A DNA stretch of 25,677 nucleotides from positions 1-25,677 of the forward strand of contig CAXKVV010001913.1 in NCBI GenBank assembly GCA_964058805.1, given 5' to 3'. The position numbers and the translations under genes were made by a program. The notes under the pieces were generated by a model, which searched no databases, was not told the DNA's origin, and saw only the letters and a program-made list of their open reading frames with translations. Origin of the DNA: Schoenoplectus triqueter (taxonomy: Eukaryota > Streptophyta > Magnoliopsida > Poales > Cyperaceae). Shown here one piece after another: positions 1-9,547 of this stretch. Positions within the stretch are counted from its first letter, which is position 1, and each line of letters starts with the position of its first letter.

Positions 1-1779
1 ACTTTCAAAGTGCACGGATTATTATTTAACATTCTTAATGAAATACTTAATTATTACTAGAATTTCGAAAAATTGAAAGTGAAACAATAAAACGAGCTCG
101 AATTATTTTAAAATTTATTATATTTGTCTTAACATAAAAACTTATGAAACTTCCAAAAGGAAAAAAAAAATGGTTGAGCAATTCAATCCCCTTATATTTT
201 CAGCAAGCATGTGTTATAAATGATACTAAGACTATATAGATTTGTATTTTTTTTTTACTTTTTTTAATACATAATAACCACGTAAAATTGACAAATTTCC
301 ATCACTTTCTTTGCTGGCTTAAACCCCTCGTGGTTGCTCAGTTATGTTATTTTTTTATAAAAGAAAATATTTCTACTGTCTACTGGCATTTGCTTCATAT
401 AACACATGTTTTCCCTAACTGAACTAGATATTTTTGATGATTACCTTTTTATAATATGGTGAGTAAATAACAGAAGACAAAAAGAAAAAAATAACGGCAG
501 ATAGTGGAAAGTGTCAAAGGGAGAACAAGAATTTCTATCACTGGGACTATAACTTGGATTTCATTTCGATAATATAGTCCTCAAATAAATAATTAACGAT
601 ATCAAATTTAAAATATATTTAATAAAATTTCACACTAAAGAAAATTTAGACATAATATTTTTAAATGCTAAGTAGTAATAATAATTATAATAATAAATAA
701 TATAATTAAACACATAATAATCCATAAATTATCATATAAAAAAGTTGAATCATTTTAAAAATTAAGTTTCACCTTAAGTATATTACGCACATTATTTAAA
801 TGAGGAGAGAAAAACTATTTTATATGAACTCTTAGATTTAAGTTGATAAAAGATTTTAATAAAATTAACGGTGGAAAAAAATAATGATGTGGCATACTTA
901 AATATATTAAAAGCTTAACTCTTTTTATATATTAAGAATTGGCTGAATTTTGGTCTAAAGCTGTACATATAGTGTGGGATCTTTTTAAGTTTTAAAAGAT
1001 GGAACTCGTGTAAAAGAGAAGGCCAAATCTCTTATAATTTGAATAATACGTCTTTCTTTTCCCAAAATAATCAATTATTTTACTCTTAAAATCCTAGAAT
1101 TATATATTAACCACTGGGAAGCTTATAAATGTAATGTCTATTCGCTTAAAACATAAAGTATGCGGTACAGATGATCCTTTAAATGTAAAAGTTATGTTTA
1201 TTTTGTTTTTAAACATCAAATTCGTATCTGTTTTCAAATTTTCATGAAACATGAGTCCTCTATCATTAGATTCATTACCAATTTGAAATCATTTGGTCAA
1301 ATCTTAATTTATATACATCAAATACTTTTTTTTAACATCGTTATAAAAAATGAGAAAAAGAAAAGATAACGAGAATTGAGACATACCTTTCTAATGGGGT
1401 ATCAAAAATAAATCCACGAATGTGTAGTTAGTTTTGATAAAATAATTACTGCTTAGACAATTTAACAATTTTATGTTTTGGAAACATACATTTGATATTT
1501 GCAACATTGAGTAGGATATATTATTGGTAGGATTTTAGTCCAGAAGTATTGGTTAGGGAATACAAGGCCTTAATTTCTAGCCTAGTATTTTAATAATATT
1601 TAAAATTTGATTAGACTTAAAAGAGATTATATTTGTTGGTGGGAGATTAGGGTTTGCTTTCAAAGAGCAATGATGATATTTAGGGAATAAAGTCACTTCA
1701 CTTAGCTATTTTTGTGCGCCAGCAGCCCTAGAACACTCACCTATTTGAGTCACATCAATCATAATATAATGGCTAATCA
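1..1779. other. intergenic A+T-rich DNA
   Basis: No convincing coding frame, RNA gene or transposon boundary was found. The stretch is made of short A/T homopolymers and simple TAA/ATA runs, for example near 676-720. Both strands are densely broken by stop codons. The first recognisable object is the target-site duplication of the element that begins at 1789. Confidence 0.6.
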
Positions 1780-1788
1780 TAACTTAAA

Positions 1789-2153
1789 GGAAGGGATGGT
1801 TATCTTGATAATCTTGATAATGGAACTTCAAATAAATATAAAAAATTCTGAAAAATAGGAATTTTTTTTATAAATATGTTATTATATTTATAGATTGATG
1901 GTGATTCAAATTCAGACAATTTCATTATCCTTTGATAGTCCATCAAAGACCATAAAATTAAAATCATTACAAAGTGTATAATATTTTGATGGACTAGCAA
2001 TAATAATGAAATTACATTAAATTTTAATCACTATTTATCTATAAGTAGAAAAACGTATCTATAAAAAAAAATCTATTTATATTTTTTTCATATTTATTTG
2101 AAAATTCATTATCAAAATTGTCAAGATAACCGATTGTCAAGGGATCCCTTCCC
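1789..2153. mobile_element. 365-bp MITE with terminal inverted repeats and 8-9 bp TSD
   Basis: The ends are inverted copies of each other: the left end starts GGAAGGGATGGTTATCTTGA and the right end, read on the minus strand, starts GGGAAGGGATCCC and then runs through the same TTATCTTGA and TTGATAATG words. Similarity continues inward through a shared TTCAAATAAATAT to matching CTAGTCCATCA/TAGTCCATCA words near the centre. TAACTTAAA occurs directly on both sides (1780-1788 and 2154-2162). An 8-bp reading would suit hAT and a 9-bp reading would suit Mutator; the TIR starts alone do not decide. There is no transposase inside, so it is non-autonomous. Open frames inside it are incidental. Confidence 0.8.
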
Positions 2154-2365
2154 TAACTTAAATCCCTTAATTGCTGAATGATTAATTCCATATGTCTAAG
2201 ACCTACGAATAATTGCATAGGTTTGGCTTTTACAGTAACTGTGTATACATGGGTTTCAAATTTTATATTTAACTTCAAAGCAATATATATATATAACGAT
2301 ACTTTTGTTTGTGAGAATAAATTGACAATTCACCTATTAACAGGATTAATAATTCTAACTTTCGA

Positions 2366-2653
2366 ATGTCAATTGTCTATCTACTAGCCCAACAAAAAAA
2401 AACAAAAAAAAATATTGTCTTCATTAACGAAGAAAAGGAAGGTTTCTTTACCAAAAGCAGCAACAAATTAATAGTTACATCTTTCCCTTTACTTAATTTA
2501 TCCAACGATATATCTTTGAATCCTGATTTATTTTGTTGTACCATAAATGGGTTGAATGGAGCACAAGTTTTGTTGGATATATATAGTCATATAGGCCGAC
2601 TTATCAATTCGATCGTTGGCGATAAGTTCTGTATGTGTGAAGAAATGCTTTAA
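2366..2653 (+). pseudogene. unrecognised 95-codon frame, possible gene remnant
   Basis: An ATG-started frame of 95 codons lies in otherwise stop-dense DNA and has a more protein-like composition than its surroundings. The middle, with LNPDLFCCTINGL around residues 51-63, faintly recalls the start of F-box-associated domains, but no F-box is present and nothing downstream continues it. No splice-linked partner exon was found. It may be a decayed fragment of a larger gene or a chance frame. No function is assigned. Confidence 0.2.
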
Positions 2654-2794
2654 ATCACTAGATTGAGAGAGCCCTGAAATAATTGAACCTAAAGAAAGGC
2701 GAGTTTTGTTTAATAGCGTTTGGAGATAAGTTCAATCAAGCTTTGATATAATAAAAACATATATGTTCTCTATTTAAAAAAAAACGTATATTGA

Positions 2795-2808
2795 GAGGAT
2801 TCTTTGTG
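2795..2808 (+). repeat. 14-bp boundary word, left copy
   Basis: GAGGATTCTTTGTG marks the left edge of the composite block. Identical copies sit at 7731-7744 and 9534-9547. The left and middle copies also share a preceding GTATATT and a following AAT; the right copy shares neither. Confidence 0.75.
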
Positions 2809-3095
2809 AATATTTAAATTTGAATAATTCGGACAACTAAATTTATCTATACAAAAAAGAGAAAACAAAAAAGTCCGATATAACAACAACATGGAGGGGC
2901 AGATGCGGGAAATTTATAATGGGGTCAAATTTTATCGATTATAAATTACATAGGTATTATTTAATAATATTTATTATATTTTCTAAGTATGGGGTCAATT
3001 TGGAGTTTTTTTAACAAAAATATGGAGTTCAAGTTGTACATATATAGTTTTTTTTCCACAAACACTAAAAGTTAAATTAAAATTTAGAAATGGAG

Positions 3096-3098
<3 letters not shown>

Positions 3099-3134
<36 letters not shown>
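3099..3134. repeat. (AT)18 microsatellite
   Basis: Uninterrupted AT dinucleotide run directly left of an inverted-repeat arm that starts at about 3135. Confidence 0.95.
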
Positions 3135-3136
<2 letters not shown>

Positions 3137-3679
3137 CTTAACTCTTTTTCTATTACCCGTCAACTCTTTAATATATCTTATCTATCCAACAACTCTTTAG
3201 ATCCGTTTATATTTACCCATATACTCTTGAACTATTTAATTTTTTTATATTTTTCCATAAATTCAATTGTATTATATAAAAATATATTCATACAAACCCA
3301 ATATTTATTCAATTTCTCAGCCTTATCTGAAACCACACCGAACACATCACATCAGCTTAGTTCAAGAAAATAATTAAATATATATATATATCAAAAATTA
3401 ATTTAAATAAATTTAATTTTATGAATAAATATAAAAAAATAAAGATATATAAGTTATCATAAATAATTAATTTTTAATGATGGATAAATATATAAACTTA
3501 ATGATAAATTTGAGAGTTTATGGATAAATATGAAAGAATTTAAAGTGTTTAAGGATATATTAGATATATTAAAAATTATATGGATAAATATGAAAATAAA
3601 ATCTAAAGAGTTGATGAATAAGTATAATATATTAAAGACTTGATGGGTAAATATGAAATGAAAGAAGATTATAAGGTAA
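3135..3679. repeat. inverted-repeat (foldback) element, arms about 110-130 bp
   Basis: The left arm (about 3135-3260) carries ACCCGTCAACTCTTTAATAT, CAACAACTCTTTAGAT and ATATTTACCCATATA. The right arm (about 3570-3679), read on the minus strand, carries ACCCATCAAGTCTTTAATAT, CATCAACTCTTTAGAT and ATATTTATCCATATA in the same order. No clean target duplication was found. The second unit of the composite (from 7745) retains only the right arm, so its left boundary cuts through this element. Confidence 0.65.
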
Positions 3680-4870
3680 ATATGATATTAATCTTTAAAA
3701 TAAAAAGAGGATCAACCTGGGAGCCCGAATTGTCCGTTTATGTAGTATTGACGCCGCATAAATATAATGTCCTAAGTTCGTAAGTTGGGTGGTTCAAGTT
3801 CGTAAGTTTGGACGTTGGTGGCGTCATCTGGTAATTTATAAACTGGATATTTATTTCGGGCATTTCTTTCCCGCATTACATACTATATTATATTATTTTC
3901 ACACATATTCTATTTCAAATTTCTTTATCATCGTATGTCATTGCATGATAGCGAATTTCAAAAGAATGCATAGATTTTTTAATTATAATTATAAATAATT
4001 ATTATACTGCATTTAAAACAATAGTGTCGATATTTGGGTCGAGTCTAGAAAAAAAGATCAAATTTTAAGATTGGATCTAACTTCGTACCGAATAATTTTT
4101 AAATTACTCACGTTTCCACGGTGGTTGTGGGATCCAGGTACATAGGTGCGGGATTTTTCTCGAGGAGAGTGCTAGGTGCAGTTCTGCGTGATGACAGAGG
4201 TGTTTCACCGCATCTGTATATGAGCAGGGTAGATCTGATTATGATTCATCGAATTTCAGATTTTTTTTATTTCTTCCTTCGGCTTTTATTTGAGAGATTT
4301 GTTGTTTATTCCTATGGAGTCAGCCCCCGTTGATGCAGACGTTGTGTTAGACTGTTATTTTGGATTGTATTTGTCATGTATTTATTATTATTATTATTTT
4401 ATTTATTATGTGTTGTTGTACTTTAGACGTACGTGCGTATGTGGCGGGATTAATCATCCCTAATCCGATTTTATTATTTCGGAGTGTGACAAGATCGGTC
4501 TCTGAGCATGGTGATAAAGTTTTGTTCACTTTGTCATAAGCAAATATAGCAGAGATTAGAGATTTGAATTATGAAGGGAATGTATAGAAAATCAATTAAT
4601 TTTTTGCTGAAAATGCAAGAAGCTTAGGATTAAAAATTTTAAAACAATTATAAGAGTCGGAATATATATAAATATATATTTGTAGTGTTTTATTCACAAA
4701 TTTATACATAATCTTGTAAACAAAAAAGGAACAATTGACCTCCATAGATCTTTATATTATACACCCCTCTACTCATCACACACATAAATACTCCGTGAAA
4801 CACAGAGAGTTTGAGTGCACAATTAGGAAATTAATTATTGCATATTCTGCCGGCGGGAGAAGGATGCTGC
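3517..4870 (+). repeat. 1.35-kb direct repeat, copy A (LTR-retrotransposon remnant)
   Basis: This segment recurs at 7760-9528 in the same orientation, with roughly one substitution in 12-20 bases by eye, mostly transitions, plus one 0.4-kb insertion in copy B. Around 4485-4491 it reads TGTGACA, a usual end of Ty3-type LTRs, followed by a degenerate methionine-tRNA primer-binding site. About 360 bp of presumed retrotransposon leader follows, up to GGATGCTGC at 4862-4870. Short frames inside, such as 3789-3998, exist in both copies but vary freely and are not regarded as genes. Confidence 0.7.
4495..4508 (+). other. degenerate LTR-retrotransposon primer-binding site, copy A
   Basis: TCGGTCTCTGAGCA matches 11 of 14 bases of the common plant PBS TTGGTATCAGAGCA (initiator tRNA-Met) and starts three bases after TGTGACA, where a PBS belongs. 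This supports an LTR end at 4491. The paralogous site is at 8741-8754. Confidence 0.5.
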
Positions 4871-4997
4871 CAGTTTTTAATAATAATTATTATTATTGAA
4901 TTAATATTATTAAAAATAAGAGTGATAAACTGATAATTTCAAATATACGAATCAAAATGCGTCAGAACATGTCACAGCCAGTGGCACTATTGTTTGC

Positions 4998-5006
4998 TAT
5001 AAATAT
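4998..5006 (+). promoter_or_regulatory. TATA box of the transposase gene
   Basis: CTATAAATA lies 71 bp before the chosen ATG at 5077. A C/A-rich leader with CAAACACAAAAACAAC-type sequence follows, as in many plant 5' leaders. This places a start site near 5030. Confidence 0.55.
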
Positions 5007-5076
5007 CAACCCCCGCTCGTTCAATTCTCACAAACACAAAAACAACAAACATCCAACTTCATCCAACTTCTTCAAA

Positions 5077-7048
5077 ATGCTACCATATTTAAATTATAAT
5101 CCCGATAAAGAAAATTATACTGGAGAACAACCGAGCAGTAGTAATTTTTTGACGGGAATATTTCCAAACTATAATGAAACCAATTCCTATCAAACATACG
5201 ATCAAACTAATTTCTATCAAACCTACGATCAAACCAATTCCTATCAAAACTATGATCAAACCAATTCCTATCCAACCTACGATCGAACCAATTCCTATTA
5301 AACCTACGATTAAACTAATTCCTATCCAACCTACGATCAAACCAATTTATATTTGTATCCGGCTATTTACAGTAATAATATAATTTAACAACAACCGAAC
5401 CCAGCGGTGCCACTATATAATTTTTTTGGCGGTAGTAGTAGTAGTACGTTTGGCTGTAATTTAGCTGAAAATATTGGTAGGACCAAAGAGCAAAATAATA
5501 TTGATGGCAGAAGTAGTGTTGATCCAACGATAATGAAATTAAGTGATGATCACGATGATCAGGATGAGCAAGATGATGGTGGTCTGTATTATTCAAATGA
5601 AGAATAAACATGAGAGGATTACACTGAGCAGTCAGATTTTTTGATCGATGAATCTGAAGATGAGGAAATTCAGAGATGCGATACCACATTGTTAGTTACC
5701 GGACAAACTGAGATACACCATCCCGTAGAAGCGTTAAATAATTTTGAGATGTTTGACCATTTAGGTGTGAATGAATCTCTCTTAGGACTCGATGATGAGT
5801 TAGCTGAAAATAAAATATTTGCTTCTAAATCGGCTTTAAATTGGGTAATTTGTGATTGGAGTGTTAGAAAAAACGTTCAATGTTGGGTAAAAGAAAGTTG
5901 TAAAATGCGACTTATTATGAAATATAAAGAGGAGAGTTGTCCTTGGAGATTATACGCTAGACCTGAAGAGGGCTCGACCACATGGAGGATCATCACAAAT
6001 AAAAACCCCCATAACTGTAGAAGACCACCAGGAGACCGCAAATACTTACAACTCACATCTAATTTGATTGCAGGATGTGTTCGACAACATTTAAAGAAGG
6101 ATCTCTCTCTAACAGTTTAACAAATCAGTATGATTATAGAAACAAAATATCTCGGTGTGGCACCAACGTATAGTAAACTTTGGCGTGGTCGAGAAAGAGC
6201 AATTGAACAATTATTTAGCACTTGGGAAGGATCATATACATTGCTTCCACAAATATTAGAGGTGATTGCTCGGACTACTCCAGGTATAAAATTTAAAATA
6301 TTGACGTGTGATACTTCGGATAATAATGTAAAAATATTTAAATCCATAATTTGGGCTTATGGACCGTATATTGCAGCATTTAAACATTTAAGGCTCGTTA
6401 TAACCATTGACGTTGGATTCTTATCGGGCCGTTATAAGGGTAGATTATTGATGGCGTGCGGATACGATGCAGAGAATAAAGTCATTCCTCTAGTATTTAG
6501 AATCGTGAATGTAGAGAATGTGGACAATTGGGGTTGGTTCATGCGATGGGTCCGTAATGAAGTGATCCAATCTAATATGAAAATATGTGTTATATCCGAC
6601 CGTCATAGGGGAATAAAGGGAGTTTTTGAGCGACCGCATTTGGGATAGTCTGTACAACATGGAGAGGCGGTACACCGGTATTGCATGCAACACGTTGCAG
6701 AGAATTTATATAAGGAAGCCGGAAAATCTGAAAAGAAAGAAGATAAACTCAGAGATGATTTCCGAAAAAGACTAGTGAACAAAAAGAAACCACGTCATTT
6801 CGTAGAGAGATGGCGAATTTTGGGAAAATCAAATAAAAAAACTTATGATTTTTTAAAAAAATGTCGGCAGAAGATTAGAAAATGATGATAAAGAACCTCT
6901 TAATTTTGCTTCGTGGGCACGAACTTATGATGGAGGACATCGATAGGGTATAATGATCAGCAATGGTTCAGAAGCTCTTAATAGTGTCTTCAGAGTTGAA
7001 CGAACTTTACCGGTTGCAGCAATTATGGAGGGAACATGGTATAAATGT
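5077..7048 (+). pseudogene. mudrA-like: MuDR/MULE transposase pseudogene
   Basis: This is a decayed Mutator-like transposase. One frame runs from ATG 5077 to about 6870, interrupted by in-frame stops at 5299, 5311, 5386, 5605, 5611, 6118 and 6646. A +1 shift near 6870-6884 moves the rest to another frame, with a further stop at 6944. In order it has a Y/Q/N-rich repeat tail (5179-5340), an acidic linker, and a FAR1/MuDR-type zinc-binding DNA-binding region with CKMR, ESCPWRLYA and PHNC ligands (about 5890-6020). The DDE catalytic core follows: Asp at 6409-6411 in ITIDVGFLSGRYKG, Asp at 6598-6600 in ISDRHRGI, the CxxH motif CMQH at 6682-6693, WARTYDGGHR, and NGSEALNSVF, whose Glu (6971-6973) is the expected third acid. 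The C-terminal zinc knuckle is missing: after about 7048 the sequence becomes unrelated antisense material. It cannot make a full protein. Confidence 0.9.
5179..5340 (+). repeat. 27-bp tandem repeat, six units, coding for TNSYQTYDQ
   Basis: Six units start at 5179, 5206, 5233, 5260, 5287 and 5314, each encoding a version of TNSYQTYDQ in the transposase frame. Unit five has two stops exactly where other units have CAA (Gln): 5299 and 5311. The array lies in the low-complexity N-terminus, before the zinc-binding region. Confidence 0.9.
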
Positions 7049-7051
7049 GCT

Positions 7052-7213
7052 AAATGGAGTCGGTGCAGTCTCAGAATCACCCGTCGAATCCGGAATAACA
7101 TCAATATCCGTGGGTAATCCCGCCGCCATAAGAAGCTCGTCCATCTTATGAGGCATGCCTGCATCCTCAAAATGTCCCTTGCAATCGGAGAGCGAAATCT
7201 TGCCAAACCGTCT
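7052..7213 (-). pseudogene. antisense gene fragment, unidentified, tail-like
   Basis: Minus-strand translation from 7213 begins RRFGKISLSDCKGHFEDAG and continues MPHKMDELLMAAGLP then TDIDVIPDSTGDSETAPTP, a composition typical of a real protein C-terminus. It runs up to the point near 7048 where the sense transposase homology stops, so a junction lies here. A stop (TGA at 7214-7216) precedes it, so this is probably an exon whose upstream splice is lost, or a fragment. It may belong to the same gene as the 7348-7647 piece. I do not recognise the family. Confidence 0.4.
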
Positions 7214-7347
7214 TCATCCCCTGGTGACCGCTCATCGGACCGCCTTCAGTGCAGTTTTTATAACTCTAGCGATCTATTATACAATAATTACATATATATA
7301 TTACTTATTACCGAATAGTGCCTATAGATATAAAAAATTTATAAATT

Positions 7348-7647
7348 TTAATATATCATGCGCTGTCTGTGAGGTGCGTGAGGAATGTAGCCGATGTCAG
7401 GGATCTCCGCTGCAGATGGTATAGGAGGTACCAAATCACTCGGGTCAAGTGGAGCGCTAGCGGCTCCATAGACCTCAAATCACCGTCGATATCTCCTATA
7501 TTCCTCCGCATTCCACTCTTCTTCATCCGGGTCTCGTGGAGGAAGCTCATCCCATATGTCTACATACGCTTGATGATATTGTCTCCAGTTCATATTTTTT
7601 TTCTTGAATACAAGCGCGGATAATTTTTGATGTTCCTCCACAAATGC
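7348..7647 (-). pseudogene. antisense exon resembling plant-mobile-domain (PMD/MAIN-like) protein tail
   Basis: A minus-strand acceptor (TTTTACAG) precedes a 100-codon frame with one internal TGA at 7480-7482 and a TAA at 7348-7350. It includes MNWRQYHQAYVDIWDELPPR, DPDEEEWNAEEYRRYRR, then after the stop FEVYGAASAPLDPSDLVPPI. The aromatic YHxxYVxxW...EYxRxYR pattern recalls tails of plant mobile domain proteins, a family found both as host genes and as passengers of MULEs and retrotransposons; that assignment is inference. The PMD core itself is absent: upstream on this strand the sequence runs into the direct-repeat boundary near 7731, which probably cut the gene. Confidence 0.45.
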
Positions 7648-7730
7648 CTGTAAAATTAGTTAGTATAATTGTGCAAATAATTAGTACAAGAAATAATAAA
7701 TATAAAAATTATATATTTTTAGTATATTCA

Positions 7731-7744
7731 GAGGATTCTTTGTG
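7731..7744 (+). repeat. 14-bp boundary word, middle copy
   Basis: GAGGATTCTTTGTG separates the transposase-bearing unit from the second, shorter unit. Its left context GTATATTCA resembles that of the left copy (GTATATTGA). Confidence 0.75.
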
Positions 7745-8740
7745 AATAAATATGAAAGAATTTATGGATAAATATGAAAGAATTTAAAGTGTTTAAGGAT
7801 ATATTAGATATATTAAAAATTATATGGATAAATATGAAAATAAAATCTAAAGAGTTGATGAATAAGTATAATATATTAAAGAGCTGATGGGTAAATATGA
7901 AATGAAAGAAGATTATAAGGTAAATATGATATTAACCTTTAAAATAAAAAAAAAGATCAACCTGGGAGCCCGAATTGTCCGTTTATGCAGCATTGGCGCC
8001 GCATAAATATAATGTGCTAAGTTCGTAAGTTGGGTGGCTCAAGTTCGTAAGTTTGGACGTTGGTGGCGCCATCTGGTAATTTATAAACTAGATATTTTTT
8101 TCGGGCGTTTCTTTCTCGTATTATATACTATATTATATTATTTTCACAGATATTCTATTTTGAATTTCTTTATCATCGCATGTCATTGTATGATAGCGGA
8201 TTTCAAAAGAATGCATAGATTTTTTTAATTATAATTATAAATAATTATTATACTGCATTTAAAACACCAATGTCGATATTTGGGTCCAGTCTAGGAAAGA
8301 AGATCAAATTTTAAGATTGGATCTAACTTCGTACCAAGTAATTTTTAAATTACTCACGTTTCCACAGTGGTTGTGGGATCCAGGTACACAGGTGCGGGAT
8401 TTTTCTCGAGGAGGGTGCTAGGTACATTTCTGCGTGATGATAGAGGTGCTTGACCACATCTGTATATGAGCAGGGTAGATCTGATTAGGATTCATCGAAT
8501 TTCAGATTTTTTTTATTTCTTCTTTCGGCTTTTATTTGAGAGATTTATTGTCCATTCCTATGGAGTCAGCCCCCGCCGATGCAGGCGTTGTGTTAGACTG
8601 TTATTCTGGATTGTATTTGTCATGTATTTATTATTATTATTATTTTATTTATTATGTATTGTTGTACTTTAGACGTGCGTGCGTACGTGGCGGGATTAAT
8701 CACCTCTAATTCGGTTTTATTATTTTGGAGTGTGACAAGA

Positions 8741-8754
8741 TCGGTCTCTGAGCA
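8741..8754 (+). other. degenerate LTR-retrotransposon primer-binding site, copy B
   Basis: Identical to the copy A site (TCGGTCTCTGAGCA), again three bases after TGTGACA (8731-8737). Confidence 0.45.
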
Positions 8755-8921
8755 TGGTGATAAAGTTTTATTCACTTTGTCATAAGCAAATATAGCAGAG
8801 ATTTGAATTATGAAGAGAATGTATAGAAAATCAATTAATTTTTTGCTGAAAATACAAGAAGCTTAGGATTGAAAATTTTAAAGCAATTATAAGAGTCGGA
8901 ATATATATATATATATATATA

Positions 8922-9324
8922 GAGTGAGGCTATGGTGCTTCGCGAAGCACAAAACCTCCCGTGCTTCGCGTCCGTATCTCAAATTTGAAAGTTCATATGC
9001 TCGATCCAAACCGTTGAACATGATCTTCATATTGAACTATCTTTGGAGATCAAAATTTATATTTTTTTGAATTTTTTTGCTATTTTTTAGATGGGTACAA
9101 AATCGCTAGTTTTGGATGGTGCAGAAATCGTTAGATCAGCAAATTTTATACTCATTTAAAAAATAGCAAAAAAATTCAAAAAAATATAAAATTTGATCTC
9201 CAAAGATATTTCAATATGAAGATCATGTTCAACGGTTTGGATCGAGCGTATGAACTTTCAAATTCGAGATACGGACGCGAAGCACGGGAGGTTTTGTGCT
9301 TCACGAAGCACCATAGCCTCACTC
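8922..9324. mobile_element. 403-bp foldback MITE in (TA)n, copy 1
   Basis: The element begins GAGTGAGGCTATGGTGCTTC and ends with its inverse. The two arms, each about 185 bp, are nearly identical and leave a loop of only about 30 bp around GTTTTGGATGGTGCAG. Both sides are pure TA tracts (8900-8920 and 9325-9342), consistent with TA-target insertion in a TA microsatellite, as described for plant Micron-type elements. Copy A of the host repeat lacks it at the equivalent place (about 4660-4682). No coding capacity. Confidence 0.9.
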
Positions 9325-9533
9325 TATATATATATATATATAGTGTTTTATTCACAAATTTATACATAATCTTGTAAACAAAAAAGGATCAATTGACCTC
9401 CATAGATCTTTATATTATACACCCCTCTACTCATCACACACATAAATAATCCGTGAAACACAGAGAGTTTGAGTGCACAATTAGGAAATTAATTATTGCA
9501 TATTCTGCCGGCGGGAGAAGGATGCTGCAAATG

Positions 9534-9547
9534 GAGGATTCTTTGTG
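9534..9547 (+). repeat. 14-bp boundary word, right copy
   Basis: GAGGATTCTTTGTG follows the end of copy B after five bases and marks the right edge of the composite block. The sequence beyond (TCTTGTGGAGAAAA) is unrelated to the composite. Confidence 0.75.

Larger units (their letters stand above)
7760..9528 (+). repeat. direct repeat, copy B, interrupted by a foldback MITE
   Basis: Same order and orientation as 3517-4870, ending at the identical GGATGCTGC (9520-9528). It differs by scattered C/T and A/G changes and by a 403-bp foldback element (8922-9324) with expanded TA flanks. Its left limit lies inside the right arm of the inverted repeat that precedes copy A, so roughly 0.7 kb corresponding to 2810-3510 is missing here. 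Confidence 0.8.

Noticed and set aside
5089..5383. Plus and minus alternative frames over the 27-bp repeat (Ile/Pro/Lys-rich or Ile/Gly-rich)
   Set aside because: A 27-bp repeat opens every frame. Only the TNSYQTYDQ frame continues into the transposase.
7369..7623. Plus-strand frame MRCVRNVADVRDLRC... opposite the PMD-like exon
   Set aside because: The minus strand shows acidic/aromatic protein-like sequence and a splice acceptor; the plus frame is its shadow.
3789..8228. Paired 64-69 codon frames MVQVRKFGRWW and MAQVRKFGRWW in the two direct repeats as a conserved small protein
   Set aside because: They are paralogous only because the DNA repeat is. Replacement changes are frequent and the frames lie in LTR-like sequence without gene context.
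9176..9367. Minus-strand frames through foldback copies (also 10832-11023 and 14364-14654) as genes
   Set aside because: They are translations of TIR arms and TA repeats. The same peptide (RPYLEFESSYARSKPLN) recurs only because the element recurs.
3517..9528. A complete LTR retrotransposon with 1.3-kb LTRs
   Set aside because: No gag-pol sequence lies between the repeats, the PBS-like word lies inside both copies rather than after the left one only, and no 5-bp duplication was found.
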